From positions 1 to 64,000 of the forward strand of contig CABIWW010000012.1 in NCBI GenBank assembly GCA_902362435.1: a stretch of 64,000 bases of DNA, read 5' to 3'. A model generated the notes under the pieces. The model was not told the origin of the DNA and searched no databases. It saw only the letters and a list, made by a program, of their open reading frames with translations. This stretch comes from Eubacteriaceae bacterium. Lineage in GTDB: Bacteria; Bacillota; Clostridia; Peptostreptococcales; Anaerovoracaceae. Every line of letters begins with the position of its first letter. Position 1 is the stretch's first letter. A program made the translations under genes and the position numbers. Shown piece after piece: positions 33,924 through 45,819 of the stretch.

Positions 33924-35765
33924 TCAATGTGATGCGCTCTCATTTTCGCCGATATGCGCTCTGATAACCTCCAGGAACTTCTCCCCGTATCTGTCTGCCT
34001 TCGCGTCACCGACACCCTTTACACAAAGGAGCTCAGCCTTCGTCTGCGGCATATACATGCACATTTCTGTAAGCGAAGCGTCCGTGAATATGACGTATGC
34101 AGGCACGCTGCTCGTCCTGGCGATCTGAAGGCGCAGTTTCTTGAGCTTTGCAAGAAGCACCTCGTCCGGCTGTCCACCTGCTCCCGGACTGCCTGCCGGT
34201 CCGCTCTGTATCTCGGCGAATTCTTTCACAAACTCCGTCTCGACCCTGACCTGACCACGCAGGAGCTCTGCAGACTTTGCAGTGAGTCTGAGCACAGGAT
34301 ATTCGCCGTCATCGACCCGCAGGAACCCGTCGCTTATCAGCGCATCCGTCATCTGCCGTATCCGCTTGACCGGAGTGTCCGCCAGCAGCCCGTACGTCGA
34401 CAGTCTGTCCAGCCCCGCCGAAAGCACGCGCTGGTTACGGCTGCCCCTGAGGATGTCAGCGATCATCATCACGCCGTATCTTTCCTCGCAGCGGTAGATG
34501 CACGACAGTATCATCTGCGCCGGCACGGTGTAGTCTACCTTTTCGAATTCTGTCAGGCAGTTCGAGCAGTTGCCGCAGTAGTGCGGCGCTTTCTCGCCGA
34601 AATATCTCAGTATGAACTCCCTCAGGCAGTCTCTGGTCGTCGAAAAAAACACCATCTGCCTAAGTCGTTCGTAGTCTTTTTCCTTGATCTCCGCGATCTC
34701 ATCATCGCTCAGCTCGTCGTTCTGCGCCGGATTTTCTATAAAAAACTTTATCGTGTTCACGTCGCCAGGTGAATAAAAAAGTATGCAGTCCGCTCTGCTG
34801 CCGTCACGTCCGGCTCTGCCGGCTTCCTGATAGTAGCTTTCGATGTTCTTTGGCATGCTGTAGTGTATCACGAATGAAACGTCGGATTTGTCGATGCCCA
34901 TCCCGAATGCATTCGTCGCGACCATGATCTTTCGCCGGTCGTATATGAAATCGTCCTGATTAGCGATTCGTTCCTCGTCGGAAAGTCCTGCGTGGTATCT
35001 CGTTGCCTCGAAGCCTTTGGACTCCAGTAGTTCGCAGACTGACTCCACGTCCTTTCGCTTCGTGCAGTAGATTATGCCTGTCTGCCCCCTGCGCTTTGCA
35101 AGGGTCTTCAGGAGCTGCCGTTCTTTGTTGTCAGGGTGTATCACGGTGAATGACAGGTTCGGTCTGTCGAAGCTGGTCGTTATGCAAAACGGCTCGTCCA
35201 GCTCGAGCAGTGTTTTTATGTCTTCTTTCACGTCCGGGGTGGCTGTTGCTGTAAATGCTCCGATAACCGGTCTGCCCGGCAGTTCTCTGACGAATTCCGC
35301 GATCCTGAGGTAGCTGGGCCTGAAATCCTGGCCCCACTGCGATATGCAGTGGGCTTCATCCACTGCGATGAACGGTATGTCTATTTCTCTGCATATTTCT
35401 GCAAAGGTCTCGGAGTGCAGTCTTTCCGGGGCGACATAGACTATCCTGTAAAGGCCTCTGCTCATGGCTGAAAGCGTCCTGCCGTATTCCTGCGAGGTCA
35501 TGGAGCTGTTGATGTATGCCGCCTTTATATCCATCTGTGACAGCGCACTGACCTGATCCTTCATCAGCGATATGAGGGGCGAGACGACCAGCGTCGTGCC
35601 GTTTTGCATGAGTGCCGGGATCTGATAGCAGACCGACTTGCCGGCTCCCGTCGGCATTATGCACATGACGTCCCTGCCCGCCATGATGCTGTCGATGACC
35701 TCTGCCTGGCCTTCCTTGAAGGTGTCAAATCCGTAATATGATTTTAGTATCCTGTTTCTGTCCAT
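33924..35765 (-). CDS. recQ: ATP-dependent DNA helicase RecQ
   Basis: 613 residues: motif I MPTGAGKSVCYQIP, DEAH box AVDEAHCISQWGQDFRP, motif VI QEAGRAGRDG, a zinc cluster (CLREFI...HYCGNCSNC), winged helix, and a C-terminal HRDC domain (LLCVKGVGDAKADRYGEKFL). It unwinds DNA 3' to 5' in recombination and repair. Monocistronic. Confidence 0.96.
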   Translation of the reverse strand: MDRNRILKSYYGFDTFKEGQAEVIDSIMAGRDVMCIMPTGAGKSVCYQIPALMQNGTTLVVSPLISLMKDQVSALSQMDIKAAYINSSMTSQEYGRTLSAMSRGLYRIVYVAPERLHSETFAEICREIDIPFIAVDEAHCISQWGQDFRPSYLRIAEFVRELPGRPVIGAFTATATPDVKEDIKTLLELDEPFCITTSFDRPNLSFTVIHPDNKERQLLKTLAKRRGQTGIIYCTKRKDVESVCELLESKGFEATRYHAGLSDEERIANQDDFIYDRRKIMVATNAFGMGIDKSDVSFVIHYSMPKNIESYYQEAGRAGRDGSRADCILFYSPGDVNTIKFFIENPAQNDELSDDEIAEIKEKDYERLRQMVFFSTTRDCLREFILRYFGEKAPHYCGNCSNCLTEFEKVDYTVPAQMILSCIYRCEERYGVMMIADILRGSRNQRVLSAGLDRLSTYGLLADTPVKRIRQMTDALISDGFLRVDDGEYPVLRLTAKSAELLRGQVRVETEFVKEFAEIQSGPAGSPGAGGQPDEVLLAKLKKLRLQIARTSSVPAYVIFTDASLTEMCMYMPQTKAELLCVKGVGDAKADRYGEKFLEVIRAHIGENESASH

Positions 35766-35917
35766 GTATCGTCGTGTTATCCTTGATATGTGCTGATTAA
35801 CGTGTGATAGTGTGTTTTGCGAGTTTCACAGCTGTGTATGCGGGCGCGAATACAAGTGCTTGCCTACAGGCGTGAGCCCGCAGACTTGACCTAGACCCGC
35901 GCGATGACACGGGCCGC

Positions 35918-36457
35918 TCAGTAAACCTCTCTGTGTATTTTGCCGGCCATTTCTGAAGTGATGGTCTGCAGATCATACGGTGCCGGATGCGATGCGGGCA
36001 CCCCAAGCGACAGCATTGCTTCCAACCGGTAACTTTCCGGGAATCCCAGCAGTTTTCTGAGATATTTCTCAGTCGTTTCGGGCGGCTGATCTGATGCCAT
36101 TCTCAAACGCCCCTGTATCCAGCAGCTGCCGAGCCCCAAACTGTCCGCCATCAGGTGCATGTTCGCCATCACGATCGAGCAGTCTTCGACCCAGACATCG
36201 CATTTTTCCGGATCAGCGATCACTGCGATCGCCGTATCTGCACCTTTTAGCATGGCAGCACCTGCCACTCTGGAATGCGCCATCTTTTCCAGCGTCTCCT
36301 TGCTTCTTACCACGATAAATTCCCATGGGCGGCGACCCTTACTCGATGCTGAAAGCATCCCGGCCTGAAGCACTTTCTCTATCTTTTCATCATCTATACG
36401 CTCGCCTGTGTACTTCCTGACACTGCGGCGGTTTCTCATTATTTCAAGCAGATCCAT
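35918..36457 (-). CDS. Nitroreductase family protein
   Basis: 179 residues, starting MDLLEIMRNRRSVRKYTGER, the FMN-contacting arginine motif, with CWIQGRLRM and LSLGVPASHPAP later. It is probably a dimeric FMN NAD(P)H-dependent reductase. The substrate is unknown. Confidence 0.88.
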   Translation of the reverse strand: MDLLEIMRNRRSVRKYTGERIDDEKIEKVLQAGMLSASSKGRRPWEFIVVRSKETLEKMAHSRVAGAAMLKGADTAIAVIADPEKCDVWVEDCSIVMANMHLMADSLGLGSCWIQGRLRMASDQPPETTEKYLRKLLGFPESYRLEAMLSLGVPASHPAPYDLQTITSEMAGKIHREVY

Positions 36458-37146
36458 GATTTTCTCCTCTTTTCTATTACAATATAAATATGGTTAATAT
36501 CCCTTACCCCCTTACGGACAGTATGAGATCATCCATCTTGTTGCCTGTTTTTACGCAAATGTACGACAGCCTGGAAGCTCCTGCCGATCGACTGCTTTTA
36601 TTTTACTATCAAACTCGAAAAGCTTCAATCGAAAACCGAATTATATAATTTTGGCTCACCTCCGCGTTTCATGATCACCTCTTATTTCTGTGATGCACGG
36701 CTACTTACTTCTGTGATGTACGACTGTTACTCACAGCGATCTGGATCAGAACTATAAATCAGAATGATAAAATGATATAGCCTGGAAAAATCCCAAAGTC
36801 ACATACTGCATAAGTTGTATCAGAACTTGTGGACGCAGTATAATCCCGAAATCTGTGTATTATCCGCCACATTTAAAAATACCTGCACAAACGCTCTTAA
36901 AAATGTGTATGATATGCGATCTTTCAAAAATAGTTACACACGATTTTCTATAATATATCAAAAATTACATCAAAAACGCGCCAAAAACGCATTTTTATCC
37001 AATATTTTCTATATTTGTGTGTAATAAAAAATAAATCCTTTTGTAAATACACAGACTAGAATGCGTTTGTGTATTGAGACTAAAAAACAATGTATTCTAC
37101 ACAAAATCAAAGAGCCTCAATTTAAGTTACAGATAAATTGAAAGGT
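36458..37146. other. A/T-rich gene-free stretch between nitroreductase and CRISPR locus
   Basis: No frame here has a credible ribosome site or codon use. It contains a 23-bp imperfect tandem duplication (36681-36703 and 36704-36726, 19 of 23 identical), an inverted pair TTACACAC / GTGTGTAA near 36942 and 37016, and TTTGTGTA / TACACAAA near 37067 and 37098. It may be decayed CRISPR-adjacent sequence or hold a small RNA. Confidence 0.5.
36681..36726. repeat. 23-bp imperfect tandem duplication
   Basis: Two copies of CTTAYTTCTGTGATGYACG plus four bases, 19 of 23 positions alike, in the gene-free stretch. Confidence 0.7.
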
Positions 37147-37149
37147 CTC
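37109..37149 (-). terminator. Possible terminator of the CRISPR transcript
   Basis: On the minus strand AGACCTTTCAATTTA pairs imperfectly with TAAATTGAGGCTCT and is followed by TTTGATTTTG. It lies just past the degenerate last repeat. Confidence 0.45.
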
Positions 37150-37176
37150 TGCATTCTATGATGTAACTGTTAAATC
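37147..37176 (-). repeat. Degenerate CRISPR repeat beyond the second leader copy
   Basis: On the minus strand it starts GATTTAACAG (9 of 10 like the array repeat) and ends GAATGCAGAG; 23 of 30 positions agree overall. It is preceded by a diverged leader, so it looks like the only survivor of another array. Confidence 0.75.
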
Positions 37177-37271
37177 CCCAACCTCTTCAAACTCTCTAAT
37201 TATAACACTTCCAGGCTGTGTTTTGTTTACCTCTTAATCAATAAGTGTTTCCGACTTTCGTCCATATGCCA
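37177..37271 (-). promoter_or_regulatory. Second, diverged copy of the CRISPR leader
   Basis: This sequence aligns along about 95 bases with the leader at 39816-39910, roughly three quarters identical, including the TATAAT box (here 37199-37204) at the same distance from the adjoining repeat. It sits at the leader-distal end of the functional array, pointing toward the degenerate repeat. Confidence 0.75.
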
Positions 37272-39815
37272 TTTTACATTCCACAATGTATCTATTAAAT
37301 CGCTTCACTAAGTCATTTACTGAGCATGGTCTTGTTACTTTACATTCCACAATGTATCTATTAAATCTTGTCTCCGTCGATTGTCGTACATGCTACATCG
37401 TTCTTTACATTCCACAATGTATCTATTAAATCTATACCTTTTGCTATAATAATGACATAAGATAAAGAACTTTACATTCCACAATGTATCTATTAAATCC
37501 AGGAATCAACAAAACATAAAAATCAGAAACACCATTCTTTACATTCCACAATGTATCTATTAAATCGTCAGTACCTTGCGCAAAAATTTCACGATTTTTA
37601 ACCTTTACATTCCACAATGTATCTATTAAATCCGTAGTGTTCTACATTCCAGTCCGTGCTGCCGGATGACTTTACATTCCACAATGTATCTATTAAATCC
37701 CGAGACAGATCAGATGATTTACTCCGTTCTGGGTCTCTTTACATTCCACAATGTATCTATTAAATCTGAACCCTATCAGCTCATCATTTGCGGACGCGCC
37801 CTCCTTTACATTCCACAATGTATCTATTAAATCGCGAATACCGCACTGAATGCATCGTAGCAAAAACAGTGCTTTACATTCCACAATGTATCTATTAAAT
37901 CGTAGTTTCTGCCCTCGCGCGTTACGATGTCATTCTCTTTACATTCCACAATGTATCTATTAAATCCAATAACGAATATGTCTATGATCCGCTGCCGAAG
38001 CCTTTACATTCCACAATGTATCTATTAAATCCAGAGCTCTGATCAACGCAAATGTCGTTCAGGATCTGCTTTACATTCCACAATGTATCTATTAAATCGG
38101 TGATGATGCTCTTCTTTCTGCTCGCTTGGGGCGGCTTTACATTCCACAATGTATCTATTAAATCCGCAAACGGCACCGGATCTGTGACTATCGAAAAACC
38201 TTTACATTCCACAATGTATCTATTAAATCTGTATTGCATTCGAAAACACAAGGACCGTTATTGCCTTTACATTCCACAATGTATCTATTAAATCTTAAAC
38301 TGGCTTGCGGGAATGACGGTTCGTGACGACCTTTACATTCCACAATGTATCTATTAAATCTCAGTTGCTCTGTTCCCGGTTCGATCATCTCCTCTTCTTT
38401 ACATTCCACAATGTATCTATTAAATCTTACGCACGGACCATACACGATCATTTTAAATTCTGACTTTACATTCCACAATGTATCTATTAAATCTTCAGTT
38501 GCTCTGTTCCCGGTTCGATCATCTCCTCTTCTTTACATTCCACAATGTATCTATTAAATCATGAATATCACCACGGACGCTATCATGGCGATCTGCCTTT
38601 ACATTCCACAATGTATCTATTAAATCGATTTTAATGCTGTAGCATCAGAAGACGGTACAGCCTTTACATTCCACAATGTATCTATTAAATCTACAGCCGG
38701 AAACATCATCGCGCAGCTGCAGAAAAACTTTACATTCCACAATGTATCTATTAAATCTCGTGCTTTCCTGCGCACACGCGCCAGTTTTCCGCCTTTACAT
38801 TCCACAATGTATCTATTAAATCTGCACGAGGTTCGAAGATCAAATAAATTTGTCTTTCAGCTTTACATTCCACAATGTATCTATTAAATCAATATGCGTC
38901 GTTGCAACGCTGGTCATCGCTGCAGCTTTACATTCCACAATGTATCTATTAAATCTTTTCCCCGAATTTATTCCGCGTGCATATTTTTCCACTTTACATT
39001 CCACAATGTATCTATTAAATCTGAAAAGTGGAAAGCAAACCGACAACGCCGCAACAAACTTTACATTCCACAATGTATCTATTAAATCTGGCACGTGATC
39101 CAGGGAACGCCGGCAACCGGAACGCCTTTACATTCCACAATGTATCTATTAAATCTCTATTTATGACGACACCAAAACCGGCCGCTGCTGTCTTTACATT
39201 CCACAATGTATCTATTAAATCTGCCCAGAGGGCTCTCCGTATCGATGTTTTCTTTTACTTTACATTCCACAATGTATCTATTAAATCTGCCGCCCTTAAT
39301 GTCTTTTAGCATTTTTTTCAGTGCCTTTACATTCCACAATGTATCTATTAAATCCCTTGAACACTTGCGTGTCAAACTCTCTGAAATCTACTTTACATTC
39401 CACAATGTATCTATTAAATCTGACATCTATCGCCGGCCTGCCGGAAATAAAAGAGGCTTTACATTCCACAATGTATCTATTAAATCTGAAAAGTGGAAAG
39501 CAAACCGACAACGCCGCAACAAACTTTACATTCCACAATGTATCTATTAAATCGCTCGGCAGGTGCTTTGAAAAATACGTCAAAGCCGCCTTTACATTCC
39601 ACAATGTATCTATTAAATCTTGTCCACGAACGCGCCCTCATTGATAATCGCCGCTTTACATTCCACAATGTATCTATTAAATCGAGCAGATCGCGTACCA
39701 GATCGGCACGGAAGAAGCTGCTTTACATTCCACAATGTATCTATTAAATCAAGAAGAAAATTTCGTTATTTTTGCATGAAAGTGCCTTTACATTCCACAA
39801 TGTATCTATTAAATC
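37272..39815 (-). CRISPR. Type I-B CRISPR array, 39 repeats and 38 spacers
   Basis: A 30-bp repeat recurs 39 times, the first at 37272-37301 and the last at 39786-39815; spacers are 34-38 bases. On the minus strand it begins GATTTAATAG, contains the hairpin TACATT-GTGG-AATGTA and ends ATGTAAAG, the expected 8-nt crRNA handle, so transcription is leftward from the leader near cas2. All repeats are identical as far as I can see except the one at 37272, which differs at its handle-end base. Two spacers occur twice: 38361-38396 with 38494-38530, and 39022-39058 with 39487-39523. Confidence 0.98.
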
Positions 39816-40003
39816 CCCGTACTCTTCAACCTCTCTAATTATAGTACTTCCCAGCTATGTTTTGTCCACCTCTTGATTAATAAATTTTCCTGGCCTTCAC
39901 TGGTATGCGAAAATCACGGTAAAAGCTGCCGGAGTGTGTGCTTTTCAGGGTTTGTCGACTGGCTACGTTTTTTGCATTATCAGGAGTCGACAAAGGTAAA
40001 TGA
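39816..40003 (-). promoter_or_regulatory. CRISPR leader
   Basis: The 188 bases between cas2 and the first transcribed repeat are A/T rich and contain TATAAT (39838-39843), about 22 bases before the repeat boundary. The half nearest the array is the part duplicated at 37177-37271. Confidence 0.8.
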
Positions 40004-40282
40004 TCAAATTAAGAAACTGGTCTTGTCATCTTCGATGCCCCAGAATTCCTTGTCCAGCCATCTTTCCTGCCGGCTTTTGAACAGTATTATCGAGTCCAGC
40101 GAGGTGTCAACATGCGGCTTCAGTTCCTGCCTGAGCTTTTCCAGCTGGACCTTTGACAGCTCGCCTTCAAAAACCGAATTCTGGATATGCGTCAGATATT
40201 TTTTGCATATCTTGAATATGCGCGACCACCTCTTCTGCCCGTTATCCGTCTTGCTTATATCATATACCAGCACAATATACAT
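40004..40282 (-). CDS. cas2: CRISPR-associated Cas2
   Basis: 92 residues: MYIVLVYDISKTDNGQKRWS with the conserved Asp, HIQNSVFEGELSKVQLEKL after it. Cas2 is the structural core of the Cas1-Cas2 integrase. It is the last gene of the operon, 3 bases after cas1. Confidence 0.97.
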   Translation of the reverse strand: MYIVLVYDISKTDNGQKRWSRIFKICKKYLTHIQNSVFEGELSKVQLEKLRQELKPHVDTSLDSIILFKSRQERWLDKEFWGIEDDKTSFLI

Positions 40283-40285
40283 TTT

Positions 40286-41278
40286 TCACCACCATATTCT
40301 GAACCCTTCATACTCTTTTTCACCGATCAGATGCTTTATCAGCTTGTAAGCTTCCAGACGCATCAGATACTGATACGAAACTTTCCGCCCGAGCTCCCTG
40401 TGCATGATCGTCTTCTTCAGCCGGTTTTCAAACTCAGAAACTATCAGCCTCGAGGCATCCTGCTTCAGATGCATGAAGTTTAGTTCTTTTGTAAAGCTGC
40501 CCTCTGTTATCTGCCTCCTGTTCAGGAGCGAAAAAATCAACCGGTCACCTATCAGAGGCTTGAAGACCTCGGTCAGATCCAGGCAAAGCGAATACCTGCG
40601 CACTCCCGGTTCATGCAGATAGCTTATCGTCGGATCGAGCTGAGTTTTATATATTTCACTTAAAGCCTTCGTGTATATCAAAGAATTCACGTACGAAATC
40701 AGTGAATTGATCATATTGTCCGGCGGATGCATCACTCTTTTTTCAAACCGGATGTCCTGATCCACTATGATATTCCATGCCGAATAATAGCTTTTGCGTA
40801 TATTCCCTTCGATCCCCATGAGCTCATCGATCTTTTTCGCAGACGATATCCCACGCCTCAGGCTGTCTATCTCTCTCATGTAAAGCGATACATCTTTTCC
40901 TCTTCCGTTATAATAGCGCAAATTACGATATATATTGTCTGCCGCGGCTTCTATGAATTTCCTGGCGATCACGAGCCGCTTACTGTCATCCGTGTAATGT
41001 TCCACCTGTCTGACCAGCATCTGTCCTGCCAGCAGACTTTCTCTAGGGTAGTAGCTCCCTGTATAGAAACTGTAGTGATTGAAGAAATGCATCGGTATCC
41101 CGTACTTTGATATATAATTGATAAAATTCGTATTGAACGTCATCTCCGACATGACATATATATCAGAAATACGTTCAACCGGCATGTCACGTTTTTCTCC
41201 TTCATATGTCGTAAACTGCAGTGTGTTGTCTTTACGCTTCAGATCTCCACTGCTGTAGACATAAAAACTCTGTTTCAT
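40286..41278 (-). CDS. cas1: CRISPR-associated Cas1 integrase
   Basis: 330 residues. The metal ligands lie in LMGIEGNIRKSYYSAWN (Glu), YLHEPGVRRYSLCLDLTEVF (His, then Asp/Glu). It integrates new spacers with Cas2. I start at MKQSFYVYSSG, which has AAAGGAGG 5 bases upstream; ten extra codons are open. Confidence 0.97.
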   Translation of the reverse strand: MKQSFYVYSSGDLKRKDNTLQFTTYEGEKRDMPVERISDIYVMSEMTFNTNFINYISKYGIPMHFFNHYSFYTGSYYPRESLLAGQMLVRQVEHYTDDSKRLVIARKFIEAAADNIYRNLRYYNGRGKDVSLYMREIDSLRRGISSAKKIDELMGIEGNIRKSYYSAWNIIVDQDIRFEKRVMHPPDNMINSLISYVNSLIYTKALSEIYKTQLDPTISYLHEPGVRRYSLCLDLTEVFKPLIGDRLIFSLLNRRQITEGSFTKELNFMHLKQDASRLIVSEFENRLKKTIMHRELGRKVSYQYLMRLEAYKLIKHLIGEKEYEGFRIWW

Positions 41279-41295
41279 CAGGTCCTCCTTTCCGG

Positions 41296-41796
41296 TCAAA
41301 TAAAGCACAGATCATGGTATGCACACTTTCGACATATTTTTTTCTCGCAAAAATCAGGTGGGATTTCCTGCTTCCTTACCCTATTGATCTCTTCAATGAT
41401 GCATTCGAGTTCATGTTCATCCTCAGACAGCAGTTCTACAGTCAGATTCTGTTTCAGCAGAGGATAATCTATCCTTGCTTTCATATCTCTAAGCCCTCGC
41501 TGTGCAAGATAGTACAGATAATATTTGACCTGCCAGATCCCCGCTTCCTCTATCGATCTGCTCTTTTTTATTTCATGCAGTTCACGGTGTCCTTTTATGA
41601 AATCTATATTTATCACATTGTCTATGTTTATATGTTTTTCATCACGCCTGTAACTGTTTTCATCCAGCAGTTTTCCAAGCATCACATCTTCATTTTCATT
41701 CTCCATGTTTATCTCGTGGCAAAAATACCACAGCTTTCTCTTACAGACAAAATGATAATATATCATCATTCCTGTGATTCTTTCTTCCATAAGCAA
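41296..41796 (-). CDS. cas4: CRISPR-associated Cas4 exonuclease
   Basis: 166 residues of RecB-like nuclease: HELHEIKKSRS-type motif (HREL then HEIKKSRSIEEA), an early Cys in FVCKRKLWYF and a C-terminal cluster CEKKICRKCAYHDLC for 4Fe-4S. Cas4 trims prespacers and selects the PAM. It is 12 bases after cas3. Confidence 0.95.
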   Translation of the reverse strand: MLMEERITGMMIYYHFVCKRKLWYFCHEINMENENEDVMLGKLLDENSYRRDEKHINIDNVINIDFIKGHRELHEIKKSRSIEEAGIWQVKYYLYYLAQRGLRDMKARIDYPLLKQNLTVELLSEDEHELECIIEEINRVRKQEIPPDFCEKKICRKCAYHDLCFI

Positions 41797-41808
41797 CTCT
41801 CCTGCAGA

Positions 41809-44169
41809 TCAGCATATCATAAACGTTTCCTGCTGTTCTTCAGCCTTGATGAAGAGGCCTTTACCACTCAGCGTTTCCTCATCGAAATCGTATTCAGCGC
41901 AATTTTCATCTATCCTGTGTATGAAAGTCCCCTTGATCGGCTCTTTATCCATCGCGTTCCTGTACCTCTTGTCATACGAGGCTACATTGAGAGTAAGCGC
42001 ATCCAGCTTTGAGTTGAGTACAGCTTTTATTTCTGTACCTATATTCGCACCACACAAAATATTGCTACATACACGTATCATTTCATGTTCCTTCTGGTAT
42101 ATGCTGTCAGGCATAACAGTCGTGTTTCTTATCTTTCGAAAGCTGTCATCCGCTTCACTTTTGCTGTATTCAGCAAATAATATAGTTTCGAAATGTCGGA
42201 GCATATCCTTTATTTCTTTATAATAATTGCTGTTTTCTATTTCGGGCGAACCATAAACTTCGTTCACGCATTCTGTTTTCATTTTCTCGGAAAGCACCTC
42301 GCCGGTAATTTTTCTGATACAGTGCAGTGACTCGTCATAGATCACCTCGTCGTATATCGTTTTTCTGCCGTTTTTCGTATCATGCACTATGATATTAGGA
42401 TGTTCAGGGAAGTATCTGCCAGAACGGTTGCAGCGGCCCATGCGCTGCAGCAGGCTGTCGATCGGGCACATCTCCGTATACAAAATATCAAAATCTATAT
42501 CGAGACTGGCCTCCACGATCTGCGTAGTCACCCAGATGCCTTCCGCGCCTTCCTGCACAGAAAAGTCCATTATGCTTTTCTCAAGCAAGTCACGATGCTT
42601 TCTGATAAAACCTGCGTGCAGCAGCTTTACATTGCTATTCATTTCTCGCAGCGAGTCATAGACCCTCTGGGCTTTGCGCACTGTATTGCATATCACAAGC
42701 ACTTTCCTGCCGTGTGCGCTTTCCAGTATCTCATTGATATCCATTTCACCGTCTGTCACAGATACGATATGCCTCTTCAGCTCTGATTCACCTGAAAAAT
42801 CCTGCAGATAGCACTCTTCACCAAAGCGCAGTCCGTGCTCTTCCATAAGTTTTTTCAGCACCGGCGGGAAAGTCGCTGTTATTATCGCAAACCGCCCGCC
42901 CATCTCTGATATTGTTTTTAGCCCGTATATCAGCGCTGCAACTACGCGCGGAGAATACGACTGTATCTCGTCGATTACCACCTTTGAATATTTGAGCGTC
43001 GCCGCAAATATTTCAGTGCCTGCGGCTTTATACGAGAATTTGAACAGCTGATCCACCGTGCATACTGTCAATGGTGCGGACAGAAGCTTCGCCTTTTCAT
43101 AGCGGCTGTAGCCATCGCCCTTTTCAGAGGATTCTTTGAGGAATTTCTTCATGCTGCCCGAGTGCAGAAGCGCCGCCTCTTTATACTCATATCGTTCACG
43201 TATCCTGTCGTATATCGCATCAGACGAGACCATCATCGGAAGCGTGTAAAAACCTTTTTCGCCATCGAGCCATAAAAGCGCCGCTTCTGTTTTACCGGAT
43301 CCTGTCGGTGCTATCACTACCAGGTTATCCTCAGAATGCTCACGCATGTATTCCTGCGCTGGTCTAAGATTACCGTCCAGGCTTTTTTCGATACTTGATT
43401 TCAGCTTCTTTTCTATCAGATCGGGATGCTGCTCCGCTTCACTGTACCCGGCGCTCACGGACCAGTCAAATTTGTTCAGCATACCCTTCACCAGGATATA
43501 CTCGCGCCATATTTCATCATCTACATCTGAATTCCGGCATTGCTGATTCAATCTGAATATGACCTTCCGAATGTTTCCAACAGAAAACTCCCACTTATCG
43601 TCATCAAGGAACTCTCTGACGGATTTGTTGTAATATTTTTCCGCATACCCATTAATATCTTTAGCTTTATATTCATCATCTCTTGTGTGGTGATGATAAA
43701 CAGCAGTAATGAACACCTTGAAATCATCCTCCGTGAAGCGCTCATCTATATCCTTGAAATCATTCCACGAAACCGACAGTGCACTCAGGTGACCATGCGG
43801 CATCTGCCGCACGCCCTTCAATTTCTCGTTATCAGTAATCCTATCCTGAAAAACTTCGTTTGCCTTGCCTATATCATGATATCTGCAGGCCGCTATGATC
43901 AGTTTTATTTCTTTTTCCGAAAAATATTTTCCATGGTCGACAAAGAATCCTTCAGCACATTTCACTGTTTCATCAAGGTGATCTTTTAACAGTTTCTGCG
44001 GCCCGTTTTTTCCGGCTTTCACTTTCTGAGCTGCATTATCTATCGCAGCAAGTTCCCAGTCAGCCAGTTCGCCATGCAATACTTCCTTAAGCTCACGCAC
44101 TGATTTCAAAAAAGTGTCTTTCTCCTTGCCGGTAATGCTCCGTTCTTCTGATTTTGCATAATACTCCAT
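41809..44169 (-). CDS. cas3: CRISPR-associated Cas3 nuclease-helicase
   Basis: 786 residues. The N-terminal HD nuclease shows HLDETVKCAEGFF, CRYHDIGKANEVFQDR and HHHTRDDEY. The helicase has motif I IAPTGSGKTEAALLW, DExD-type VVIDEIQSYSP, TATFPP and QRMGRCNRSGRY. It degrades target DNA after Cascade binding. AAAGGAGG lies upstream of the ATG. The gap to cas5 is 74 bases. Confidence 0.97.
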   Translation of the reverse strand: MEYYAKSEERSITGKEKDTFLKSVRELKEVLHGELADWELAAIDNAAQKVKAGKNGPQKLLKDHLDETVKCAEGFFVDHGKYFSEKEIKLIIAACRYHDIGKANEVFQDRITDNEKLKGVRQMPHGHLSALSVSWNDFKDIDERFTEDDFKVFITAVYHHHTRDDEYKAKDINGYAEKYYNKSVREFLDDDKWEFSVGNIRKVIFRLNQQCRNSDVDDEIWREYILVKGMLNKFDWSVSAGYSEAEQHPDLIEKKLKSSIEKSLDGNLRPAQEYMREHSEDNLVVIAPTGSGKTEAALLWLDGEKGFYTLPMMVSSDAIYDRIRERYEYKEAALLHSGSMKKFLKESSEKGDGYSRYEKAKLLSAPLTVCTVDQLFKFSYKAAGTEIFAATLKYSKVVIDEIQSYSPRVVAALIYGLKTISEMGGRFAIITATFPPVLKKLMEEHGLRFGEECYLQDFSGESELKRHIVSVTDGEMDINEILESAHGRKVLVICNTVRKAQRVYDSLREMNSNVKLLHAGFIRKHRDLLEKSIMDFSVQEGAEGIWVTTQIVEASLDIDFDILYTEMCPIDSLLQRMGRCNRSGRYFPEHPNIIVHDTKNGRKTIYDEVIYDESLHCIRKITGEVLSEKMKTECVNEVYGSPEIENSNYYKEIKDMLRHFETILFAEYSKSEADDSFRKIRNTTVMPDSIYQKEHEMIRVCSNILCGANIGTEIKAVLNSKLDALTLNVASYDKRYRNAMDKEPIKGTFIHRIDENCAEYDFDEETLSGKGLFIKAEEQQETFMIC

Positions 44170-44243
44170 ATGATCCCCGACCTCCTTTCAGAAGTTGCCT
44201 GCGGTTCTGACTTCTATACATGACTCATTTCCGGATCATACAG

Positions 44244-45811
<1,568 letters not shown>

Positions 45812-45819
<8 letters not shown>

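Noticed and set aside
37060..37080. TTTGTGTATT match to part of the crRNA-like pseudo-spacer
   Set aside because: The first five guide bases do not match and there is no PAM in the right place, so it is not a convincing second target.
37272..39815. Many short open frames across the array, with recurring translated motifs
   Set aside because: They are translations of the 30-bp CRISPR repeat; no ribosome sites or codon bias.
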